A stretch of DNA of 6,023 bases from DASUVJ01 sp036378995 (GTDB lineage: Bacteria; Patescibacteriota; Saccharimonadia; Saccharimonadales; Saccharimonadaceae), in assembly GCA_036378995.1 (NCBI GenBank), contig DASUVJ010000009.1, positions 1-6,023 of the forward strand. Reading direction: 5' to 3'. Position 1 is the first letter of the stretch. Each line of letters starts with the position of its first letter. Shown one piece after another: positions 1-5,778 of the stretch. The notes under the pieces were generated by a model. It had not been told where the DNA came from and searched no databases. It saw only the letters and a list, made by a program, of their open reading frames with translations. Position numbers and translations under genes: made by a program.

Positions 1-1
1 A

Positions 2-382
2 TCAGCAGAGTATTTTGCCATCATAGTCGCATCTTTCATTTTTACAACTGGGATTGTCCTGCTTAAAGATTTCAAGGATCAAAAGGGCGATAAGAAGTTC
101 GGCAAACGAACATTCCTCGTGAGGCACGGCGCCAAAAAGACACACCATCTTATCCTTGGCCTGACTTCGGCGAGTTATTTCGCCATTGCAATAATAAGCT
201 ATCTTATATGGCAGAAGGCTTTTATTAGCATCGTCACATTAATTCTGCTTATCATACACAGTACTTTGCTTTACCCTAAAGAAATCCGGCAGAAGGCCCC
301 AATGCGCGCACAAAACGGCGGAAGGGCACGCGCTATGTTCTTCGCGTGGATGATAATTATTGGTGCTATACTGACCTTATGA
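2..382 (+). CDS. UbiA-family membrane prenyltransferase, C-terminal part (5' truncated by window edge)
   Basis: About 126 residues are visible and the open frame runs off the left edge, so the N-terminal half, including the first Asp-rich motif, is missing. The remaining part carries the second UbiA Asp motif, KDFKDQKGDKKFGKRT (codons about 65-112), followed by LVRHG; this D-x2-D-x2-GD-x3-G-x-T pattern binds the Mg2+-diphosphate of the prenyl donor. Around it lie hydrophobic helices (roughly codons 8-64, 140-210, 218-280 and 332-379), as expected for this all-helical integral membrane family. Members move a polyprenyl or isoprenoid chain onto an aromatic, glycerol-phosphate or sugar acceptor. 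The acceptor cannot be read from this fragment, so no gene symbol is given. A GTG at 119 lies inside the motif and is not a real start. The stop TGA (380-382) overlaps the next ATG (379-381), suggesting translational coupling. Family call is firm, substrate unknown. Confidence 0.8.
   Translation, partial: SAEYFAIIVASFIFTTGIVLLKDFKDQKGDKKFGKRTFLVRHGAKKTHHLILGLTSASYFAIAIISYLIWQKAFISIVTLILLIIHSTLLYPKEIRQKAPMRAQNGGRARAMFFAWMIIIGAILTL
367..372 (+). promoter_or_regulatory. Possible extended -10 box for the small anchored protein gene
   Basis: TATACT preceded by TGC gives an extended -10 (TGnTATACT, 364-372) ending 6 nt before the ATG at 379. No Shine-Dalgarno lies before this ATG. The same box-to-ATG distance occurs at 3685-3690 (minus) and 3712-3717 (plus), so a leaderless secondary transcript is plausible. 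It lies inside the end of the upstream coding region, where a chance match is possible. Confidence 0.4.
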
Positions 383-867
383 AACTATTTACGAAACTCA
401 AGGTCACAGTGGTCATCGTAGTCGTAATCGTAATCTCTCTTGCCGCATGGGCCGGCTATGCAATCGGCCTCTCGCAAGGTAAAAATCAAAATATCAACAC
501 CTACGAAGAATGCGCGGCCGCAGGCTACCCTATTCAGGATTCGTACCCCGAGCGATGCGTTCTGTCGAATGGAACGGGCTTTACTAAAAAAGTCGACCAG
601 CCAGCCGCGAACCAAACATTTGAAGGCAAGGTTGTATGTTTGCCACATAAAGATATGGACGGCCCTCACACACTTGAGTGCGCCATCGGATTTCAGACTG
701 ACGACGGAACATACTACGGATTAACGACAAATGAAACGGGCGGCGAACTTAGCATGGCCGCCGGCAGCGACAAGCGCTATAAAATCACCGGTGCGCTCGA
801 CGAAACGCCGAGCGATAAATACCAAAGCGTAGGCACTATCAGCGTGGCTGATTATCAGGTGCTATAG
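379..867 (+). CDS. Small membrane-anchored extracytoplasmic protein with two Cys-pair modules
   Basis: The product is 162 aa from ATG 379. This start is preferred over the in-frame ATG at 346 because it forms an ATGA overlap with the upstream stop and puts positive charges (K2, K6, K8) directly before the hydrophobic segment. Residues about 9-31 form one N-terminal membrane helix or uncleaved signal, leaving the rest outside the cell. Module 1 (residues 41-70) has the pattern EECAAAGYPIQDSYPERC with C45 and C60, a motif I recall from many Patescibacteria hypothetical proteins. Module 2 (about 80-162) begins FEGKVVCLPHKDMDGPHTLEC with C87 and C101, and its predicted beta-rich pattern ending in GTISVADYQVL suggests a small beta-barrel, possibly OB-like. 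The two Cys pairs could form disulfides. Function is unknown. The last 29 bp overlap the convergent AAA+ gene. Confidence 0.8.
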   Translation: MKLFTKLKVTVVIVVVIVISLAAWAGYAIGLSQGKNQNINTYEECAAAGYPIQDSYPERCVLSNGTGFTKKVDQPAANQTFEGKVVCLPHKDMDGPHTLECAIGFQTDDGTYYGLTTNETGGELSMAAGSDKRYKITGALDETPSDKYQSVGTISVADYQVL

Positions 868-3316
868 CAGCCGGCTGCTCACCAGCTACGATCTGATTAG
901 CCTCGTGCTCGGTGCCCAAGATTTGCTGGACCTGCGCGAGGCTGATTTCTATGGTACTGCCCGGCACTGCCGCACCCGATAGCATCTGCTTAGCTACAGT
1001 ATTCTCGACGGCGCGCTGCACAACGCGGCGCATTGGACGCGCACCAAGTCGCGGATCATAGCCTTTATCTACCAAAAAGAGCTTGGCATCCTGCGCCACA
1101 GAAACGCTGATTTTTTGCAACGCCAAAGTTTTATTAATACCGGCCAAGATCAGGTCGATCACCTGGACAAGTTCATCTTTTGATAGTGGGCGGAACGTCA
1201 CGATCTCATCGAAACGGTTCAGGAATTCTGGTCGGAACTGGTTGCTGTTAATGAGCTCATCGATAAACTGCTTTTCAAATTGCTCCAACTGGTAGCCCCG
1301 CTCGATATATTCGCGAATACGATCAGCACCGGCGTTTGAGGTTGCAATAATAATCGCATCCCGGAAGCTAACTTCCCTGTTTTTAATATCGCGCAGAATA
1401 CCCTCATCAAGTAGCTGCAGCAATGTCGTCAGCACATTCGGATGCGCCTTCTCGATCTCGTCAAGAAGCACCACGCTAAACGGCTGCTTCATAGCCTGTG
1501 CGGTTAGGCTGGTCGGATCATCGGCACCGTCTGCAATAAGTCGCGCCACGTCCTCACTTCGAACATATTCGTTAAGATCCAGGCGGATCAATCTGTTCTC
1601 GCCGCCAAAGTAAACGTCGCCGAGCGCCTTAGCAAGCTCCGTCTTACCAACACCGGTCGGACCTAAGAATAAGAACGTACCAATCGGACGGTTTTGGTTG
1701 CGCACACCAGCCCGGGCTCGTCTAAGTGCGTCGCTCACCACGCCAACCGCACGAGTCTGGTTGATCATGCGTTTATGAATGAGATCCTCGAGGTTCAGCA
1801 GCTTTTCACGCTCATCTTCACCGCTTGCAACACCGACTTTTACGTCCATCGTTTGTTCGATGGCTTTTTGCACGGAGTTAATTGTTACCAGACCATTTTC
1901 GGCATACCCCGCAGCCGACTCGAGCAACTTAATCGCCCTTCCCGGCATGGCAAGATCATGAACGTAACGCTCACTCAGGCGATACGCTTCCTCAAGCGCC
2001 TGGTACATGTAAGTAACTTTGCGCTGAAATTCAGTAATGATCAGTTGATCCTGCATCACCAGTAACGTCTCGTCTTTTGTAGCAGGAGCAATGCTGATAC
2101 GATTCAGCGAGTTAATGAGTGCCGGGTTACGCTGGCCAATCTGCAGGTAGCGCTGTTCGTCCATCGTTAGGATAATGCGCAACCGGCCCGCCTCAAGAAT
2201 AGGCAAAAGAACGTTTGTCAGATCAACCGAGCCAATACCCTCTTCAAAGAAAAGCTGTGCATTATCAAGACAAATAATAATATTCTTCGCGCTATACGCT
2301 TCGCCCAGCACCTGCATGACCAGGTTCTCAAGTTCACCGCGGCCAGGTGCGGCAGCAATAAGCGCTGAGGAGTCGAGAATGAACACCTGCCTGAATTTTA
2401 GCTCCTCTGGAAGTTTGCTTTTTGCATCCAGAAGCTTCTCTGCAAAAGCATGGACAATAGTCGTTTTACCAACCCCGGCAGGCCCAACAAGCACCGCGTT
2501 CTGGCGACCGGCATTACCAAACGTGGAAATCAATTGATCGAGTGCCTGGGAATGCGCCTCAAGGTCAACCGAAAGCAAACCGCCCCTCGCAATCTGATCG
2601 CTAATATTTTGGCCAAAGCGCGTAAGGAGCGGAATGTATCCAAACGACCAGTCGCGTGCGATACCGCCCGTTCGCTTCGGCTTGCCATGAGAAGCAATGA
2701 GCTCGCGAATATGTTGATGCCAGCGAACACCCTTTATTAAATCAGTGTCGTCTAGATGAAGATGCGCAAGCAAACCTTCGTGGCTCGGAAACGCCTTAAC
2801 AAGCGCAACTGCAAGAATACTAGCGGATACGTGTTCCATGCCCGTTTCTTCGCGGATTGCAAGAGCCTCGCGCAGGACATCTGCCGTTCGATCAGGTGTT
2901 TCCGCGGCGATATCCTGCAAAAACCGAGCCCCAATTCCGAAGCGTCCACCAAAGAACTGACCACTCTGAATCGCGCCGACTGCCGTAGCAATGTCTCGCG
3001 GTGACGGGTTGCGTGGCAGCATACCGAGAACATCGCCAGATAAAATATCGTCGATAGTACGAGGATTTTTAGGAGTAGGCAGATGCGCCAATTCGTGTTT
3101 TTGCCAAGTGCTCAACATGAACGGGATTGCTGCAATTCCTACCAATAACCAGCCAATAGGCTGCTCGATTACCAGTAAGCCCCCTCCTGCAAGAAACAAC
3201 AAGACAGCAGCAAGAAACAGCAGCCTACCCCAAACGCCACCGAGCATTCGTCCGATCCGTGCCTTTTTAGAGCGTGCGCTGTCGTAGCGGATTTCTAGAG
3301 ATTCCACGGCACCCAT
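839..3316 (-). CDS. Membrane-anchored ClpA/B/C-like double AAA+ ATPase
   Basis: The product is 825 aa from ATG 3316. Residues 29-50 and 53-68 are two membrane segments in a hairpin. About 85-215 is a helical region resembling Clp N-terminal repeats. D1 has Walker A GPAGVGKT (278-285), a Walker B ending LDN (D351, N352) instead of DE, and NSLNRI (402-407) where family members have the ERRF arginine finger. No long coiled-coil M domain is present; a short linker (about 490-535) leads to D2. D2 has Walker A GPTGVGKT (552-559), Walker B LLDE (619-620), sensor 1 ATSN (N661), arginine finger R701 in FRPEFLNRF, and sensor 2 GARPMRR (758-764). D2 should therefore hydrolyse ATP. The pore-loop tyrosines normally seen (KYRGE in D1, GYVGY in D2) are absent: D1 has PGRGELE, D2 has ADGADDPT. 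No IGF/VGF ClpP-docking tripeptide is seen. A longer frame from ATG 3370 would overlap the upstream gene by 76 bp and lacks a ribosome site; GTG 3307 is another possible start. Substrate and partner are unknown. Confidence 0.9.
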   Translation of the reverse strand: MGAVESLEIRYDSARSKKARIGRMLGGVWGRLLFLAAVLLFLAGGGLLVIEQPIGWLLVGIAAIPFMLSTWQKHELAHLPTPKNPRTIDDILSGDVLGMLPRNPSPRDIATAVGAIQSGQFFGGRFGIGARFLQDIAAETPDRTADVLREALAIREETGMEHVSASILAVALVKAFPSHEGLLAHLHLDDTDLIKGVRWHQHIRELIASHGKPKRTGGIARDWSFGYIPLLTRFGQNISDQIARGGLLSVDLEAHSQALDQLISTFGNAGRQNAVLVGPAGVGKTTIVHAFAEKLLDAKSKLPEELKFRQVFILDSSALIAAAPGRGELENLVMQVLGEAYSAKNIIICLDNAQLFFEEGIGSVDLTNVLLPILEAGRLRIILTMDEQRYLQIGQRNPALINSLNRISIAPATKDETLLVMQDQLIITEFQRKVTYMYQALEEAYRLSERYVHDLAMPGRAIKLLESAAGYAENGLVTINSVQKAIEQTMDVKVGVASGEDEREKLLNLEDLIHKRMINQTRAVGVVSDALRRARAGVRNQNRPIGTFLFLGPTGVGKTELAKALGDVYFGGENRLIRLDLNEYVRSEDVARLIADGADDPTSLTAQAMKQPFSVVLLDEIEKAHPNVLTTLLQLLDEGILRDIKNREVSFRDAIIIATSNAGADRIREYIERGYQLEQFEKQFIDELINSNQFRPEFLNRFDEIVTFRPLSKDELVQVIDLILAGINKTLALQKISVSVAQDAKLFLVDKGYDPRLGARPMRRVVQRAVENTVAKQMLSGAAVPGSTIEISLAQVQQILGTEHEANQIVAGEQPAAIAPDNQPR
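866..879. repeat. 14-bp perfect palindrome at the convergent gene junction
   Basis: AGCAGCCGGCTGCT is its own reverse complement and starts at the last two bases of the small anchored protein's TAG stop, inside the C-terminal codons of the AAA+ gene. In RNA it would fold as a 5-bp stem with a CCGG loop. Neither strand has a following T-run, so it is not a typical intrinsic terminator. It could slow converging polymerases or be chance. Confidence 0.35.
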
Positions 3317-3678
3317 CCCATCATGAATAATACGATGCCAATGATCGGCGCGACCGGGATCAAAGCCCATAAGACGACACCTAGCAATCCGATTACCGCA
3401 TGTATAGCAATTGCAAGAGACCCGATAATAATCATGACAAAACGAATCATCGCGCCAATGACGCGCGAAATCAGCCTGTCGAAGAACGCCCGCATCTGGA
3501 CGCCGAGCGGACCGCGTACTTTACCGGCAGAAATCTGGCGAAACGGCGAAAAGAATGTGCGCAGCAGGAGATCAATCGAAAAATAATCCATGGTCGAGGC
3601 AAGTTTTTCACCCAGGCGTGAAAAGCGCTGGCGCCACCCCTGTCCATACCACCAAGAAAGCATTCCTGCTATAAACAT
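3295..3678 (-). CDS. Small two-helix membrane protein upstream of the AAA+ gene, unknown function
   Basis: The product is 127 aa. The N-terminal part is amphipathic and aromatic-rich, with WWYGQGW (residues 9-15) and YFSIDLLLRTFFSPFRQI (32-49), a pattern resembling conserved hypothetical proteins of Patescibacteria as I recall them. Residues 51-72 are basic and probably cytoplasmic. Two strongly hydrophobic segments follow, about 73-98 and 99-122, ending VPWNL. The gene lies head-to-tail with the AAA+ gene and overlaps its chosen start by 22 bp, so the two are very likely co-transcribed. With the AAA+ protein also carrying a membrane hairpin, it may be its membrane partner or adaptor, but that is inference. 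The start at ATG 3678 is supported by a TACAAT box 6 nt upstream; no Shine-Dalgarno is visible. No enzyme motif is seen. Confidence 0.8.
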   Translation of the reverse strand: MFIAGMLSWWYGQGWRQRFSRLGEKLASTMDYFSIDLLLRTFFSPFRQISAGKVRGPLGVQMRAFFDRLISRVIGAMIRFVMIIIGSLAIAIHAVIGLLGVVLWALIPVAPIIGIVLFMMGWVPWNL

Positions 3679-3684
3679 AATCTT

Positions 3685-3690
3685 ATTGTA
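3685..3690 (-). promoter_or_regulatory. -10 box of the membrane protein/AAA+ operon
   Basis: On the minus strand TACAAT (one mismatch to TATAAT) is followed by six bases (AAGATT) and the ATG at 3678. Transcription would begin at or next to the A of the start codon, giving a leaderless mRNA. No good -35 hexamer is seen at normal spacing. Confidence 0.55.
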
Positions 3691-3709
3691 ACCTACAAGG
3701 GAGAGTTAC
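3688..3709. promoter_or_regulatory. Short inverted repeat between the divergent promoters (possible operator)
   Basis: GTAAC (3688-3692) and GTTAC (3705-3709) are inverted arms 12 nt apart, lying between the two outward-facing -10 boxes and overlapping the minus-strand one. A dimeric regulator bound here could affect both operons. Five-base arms can arise by chance, so this is only a candidate. Confidence 0.25.
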
Positions 3710-3711
3710 GC

Positions 3712-3717
3712 TATAAT
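3712..3717 (+). promoter_or_regulatory. -10 box of the murT-gatD operon
   Basis: A perfect TATAAT consensus lies 6 nt before the ATG at 3724, so initiation would fall at about the A of the start codon and produce a leaderless murT message. TTGTAA at 3686-3691 is the nearest -35-like hexamer, but its spacer is 20 nt, longer than usual. The purine-rich AAGGGAG at 3697-3703 lies 20 nt from the ATG and upstream of the -10, so it cannot act as a ribosome site for this transcript. Confidence 0.65.
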
Positions 3718-3723
3718 AGACAC

Positions 3724-4998
3724 ATGGCAAAACCCTACGTTACACTGCTCGGCAAGGCCGTCAGGCGAATCGCCCAGATGAGAGGCGGCGGCTCGGCACT
3801 TCCCGGCCTGTTTGTTGAAAAAATTGATCCTGATTTCGTTCGCCGCACACTCGCACAACTCCCTCAGGGGGTCGTTATCGTCAGCGGCACCAACGGCAAG
3901 ACAACTACGACGAAGATGGTCGTTGAACTCCTCGAAAGCCAGGGTCTTCGCGTCTTTACTAACCGCACGGGGAGTAATTTTATTCGCGGTGTCGCCGCAG
4001 CACTCTTAGGCGAAGTAGACAACAAAGGTAATCTCGAGGCTGATATCGCCGTCTTAGAGCTCGATGAGGCACACGCCGTTCACTTTGTAAAAGCTGTCGC
4101 ACCGCGCTATAGCCTGCTGTTAAATGTCATGCGCGACCAGCTCGACAGATTTGGAGAGATCGACACGACAGCTAAAATGCTCGCAACGATCGCCACTCGC
4201 ACTACAACTGGTGTTGTTTTAAACCGTGAAGATCCGCGCGTTTCAAAAATCGCCCGCATACTAAAGAATCAAAAGGTTTCCTACTTTGGTCTTGCCCCTA
4301 GCCTCACAAAGCTCTTTCCAAGCGATGATGACATGCGAGCAGGCAAAGCATCCGAAGCGACTCAGCAAATTGACGCCGATGTTGTTTTACGCGAACTGCA
4401 CGATCAGGACGCGCAGTTTACGCTTGGTAAAAAAACCGTCTCCGTCGCCCTGAAGCTCCAGGGTGTTTATAACATATACAACGCGGCTGCCGCACTTGCA
4501 CTCACACGGGCCGTATTAGGCGATAAAATCGACGAGGAAAAACTACTCGATGCTCTTAGTAACGTCACCCCCGCCTTCGGACGCGGCGAGTCCATTACTA
4601 TCGGCGGGCAGCCACTTGAACTCGTATTAGTAAAAAATCCGAGTGGGTTCCGCCTAAGTCTTTCGTCGTTTGACCCAGAAGACACCCCGACCATGATCGC
4701 CATCAATGACAACTACGCGGATGGCCGCGACATGTCATGGCTGTGGGACGTAGAGTTCGACAGTCTCCGCGAAGAGGGCGTATCGGAAGTCTCCGGTGTG
4801 CGTGCTTACGATATGGCGCTTCGACTACAATATGATGAAATCACCATCGCTAACGTCGAGCCGGACTTGGCGACCGCCTTGCAGCACTTTATATCCTCAA
4901 ACCCCGACCAGCCAAAGCGTATTTATTGTACCTATACTGCCATGCTGGCGCTACGCCGCGAGCTTGGCAAATTGACCGATGTGGAGGTTATCTCATGA
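3724..4998 (+). CDS. murT: Lipid II isoglutaminyl synthase, MurT subunit (Mur-ligase-like)
   Basis: The product is 424 aa, near the usual 430-440. With GatD it amidates the alpha-carboxyl of D-Glu in lipid II, using ATP and glutamine-derived ammonia, at the cytoplasmic face of the membrane. Family signs in order: GGGSALPG (21-28), P-loop GTNGKTTTT (55-63), NRTGSNFIRG (80-89), LELDEA (111-116), NVMRDQLDRFGE (134-145), YNIYNAAAALAL (249-260) of the Mur middle domain, and the C-terminal NDNYADGRDMSWLWD (328-342). Within the last motif D336 probably matches Asp349 of S. aureus MurT, which completes the GatD catalytic triad; this alignment is my inference. The odd point is the middle domain: residues about 188-235, where S. 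aureus MurT has a Cys4 zinc ribbon, contain no cysteine, and the whole protein has only C402. The start follows a TATAAT box by 6 nt and has no ribosome site. The stop overlaps gatD by ATGA. Confidence 0.93.
   Translation: MAKPYVTLLGKAVRRIAQMRGGGSALPGLFVEKIDPDFVRRTLAQLPQGVVIVSGTNGKTTTTKMVVELLESQGLRVFTNRTGSNFIRGVAAALLGEVDNKGNLEADIAVLELDEAHAVHFVKAVAPRYSLLLNVMRDQLDRFGEIDTTAKMLATIATRTTTGVVLNREDPRVSKIARILKNQKVSYFGLAPSLTKLFPSDDDMRAGKASEATQQIDADVVLRELHDQDAQFTLGKKTVSVALKLQGVYNIYNAAAALALTRAVLGDKIDEEKLLDALSNVTPAFGRGESITIGGQPLELVLVKNPSGFRLSLSSFDPEDTPTMIAINDNYADGRDMSWLWDVEFDSLREEGVSEVSGVRAYDMALRLQYDEITIANVEPDLATALQHFISSNPDQPKRIYCTYTAMLALRRELGKLTDVEVIS
4983..4987 (+). promoter_or_regulatory. Shine-Dalgarno site of gatD
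   Basis: GGAGG ends 7 nt before ATG 4995, an ideal ribosome site inside the last codons of murT. It fixes the gatD start at 4995 rather than the in-frame ATG at 4926, and shows that this organism uses Shine-Dalgarno initiation for internal operon genes while the operon's first gene lacks one. Confidence 0.8.
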
Positions 4999-5717
4999 AC
5001 GAACGCGAAATTACCCTACTGCAACTTTATCCTCGTGACATGAATATTTACGGAGACTGGGGAAATGTCCTGACCCTAAAGCGCCGCTTAGAATGGCACG
5101 GCTATAAAGTAAAACTGCTGGAGTATAATCAAGGCGACGTTTTTCCGGAAGAAGCCGATATTATCGTTGGCGGCGGCGGGCAAGATTCTGGACAAGACAG
5201 CATTCAAATCGACCTCTTAAAAATCGGCCCGACACTGCGCAAGATGGCGGACGGCAATACGCCAATGCTCATGATTTGCGGACTATATCAGCTCTTCGGG
5301 AAGTTCTTTAAAACACAGGACGGTCATGTCATTGAAGGCATCGGCCTGCTCGACATCGAGACCCATGCAGGACCCGAGCGACTCATCGGCAATATCGTTA
5401 CGACAAGCAGCGAGTTCGGTGACATTATCGGTTACGAGAATCACAGCGGTCAAACCTATTTAGGCAAAGACGTCGAGTCGCTTGGCAAAGTCATAAAAGG
5501 CGCCGGCAATAATGGCCAGGATGATACTGAAGGCGCTCGTTTTAAAAACGTTATTGCCACCTATATGCACGGTTCGCTCCTCCCTAAAAATCCAGCAATT
5601 TCAGATTTTCTGATCGAGCAGGCTGTTCGCAATAAGTACGGCGAATTCACACCGACTGTCATCGATGACCGTTTTGCTAATCTCGCTCGAGAAGTAGCAA
5701 TCAAGCGTCCTCGGTAG
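4995..5717 (+). CDS. gatD: Lipid II isoglutaminyl synthase, GatD glutaminase subunit
   Basis: The product is 240 aa, against about 243 for S. aureus GatD. It is a class I glutamine amidotransferase of the CobB/CobQ-like type that hydrolyses glutamine and passes ammonia to MurT. Visible features: LYPRDMNIYGDWGN (11-24) near the N-terminus, GGGGQDSGQ (59-67), nucleophile elbow MICGLYQLFG with C95, AGPERLIGN with R129 (probable match of the substrate-binding Arg128 in S. aureus), IGYENHSG (145-152), and YMHG with catalytic H192. The third triad member is expected from MurT. The elbow reads CGLYQ, where I recall CGGYQ as commoner; the nucleophile itself is intact. Co-transcription with murT is shown by the ATGA overlap and a strong ribosome site. 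The last residues are basic (IKRPR). Confidence 0.93.
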   Translation: MNEREITLLQLYPRDMNIYGDWGNVLTLKRRLEWHGYKVKLLEYNQGDVFPEEADIIVGGGGQDSGQDSIQIDLLKIGPTLRKMADGNTPMLMICGLYQLFGKFFKTQDGHVIEGIGLLDIETHAGPERLIGNIVTTSSEFGDIIGYENHSGQTYLGKDVESLGKVIKGAGNNGQDDTEGARFKNVIATYMHGSLLPKNPAISDFLIEQAVRNKYGEFTPTVIDDRFANLAREVAIKRPR

Positions 5718-5728
5718 TGCTTGTTTTT
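5702..5728 (+). terminator. Probable weak intrinsic terminator after gatD
   Basis: CAAGC (5702-5706) pairs with GCTTG (5719-5723), extended inward by two G-U pairs (5707-5708 with 5717-5718), around an 8-nt loop, and is followed at once by TTTTT (5724-5728). The stem begins within the final gatD codons and its 3' arm overlaps the -35 of the next gene. The stem is short, so read-through is likely. Confidence 0.45.
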
Positions 5729-5749
5729 GTTGTAGAAACTGCTTATACT
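5721..5749 (+). promoter_or_regulatory. Promoter of the spherulin-4-like gene
   Basis: TTGTTT (5721-5726) and TATACT (5744-5749) are separated by 17 nt. Initiation near 5756 would give a leader of about 22 nt before the GTG start at 5779, unlike the leaderless-looking starts elsewhere in the window. A GGGG stretch at 5768-5771 is a weak ribosome-site candidate 7 nt from the start. Confidence 0.5.
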
Positions 5750-5778
5750 TAGCTCATAAACAGTAGTGGGGCTACGAG

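Noticed and set aside
385..669. Minus-strand open frame opposite the small anchored protein
   Set aside because: It lies antisense to a gene with clear membrane and Cys-motif organisation, and its DYDYDYDD run merely mirrors the repeated tcgta codons of the membrane helix.
1694..2065. Open frame on the plus strand, and similar ones across 1083-3287
   Set aside because: These lie opposite the conserved AAA+ motifs and their translations show no domain-like pattern; they are antisense shadows.
3317..3370. Longer AAA+ start at ATG 3370
   Set aside because: It would overlap the upstream membrane protein by 76 bp, adds 18 residues unlike an N-terminus before a membrane segment, and has no ribosome site; ATG 3316 is more economical.
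3697..3703. AAGGGAG as a Shine-Dalgarno for murT
   Set aside because: It lies 20 nt from the ATG and upstream of the TATAAT box, so it would not be in the transcript expected from that promoter.
4926..4994. Longer gatD start at ATG 4926
   Set aside because: The GGAGG site and the ATGA overlap both point to 4995, and the length from there matches known GatD.
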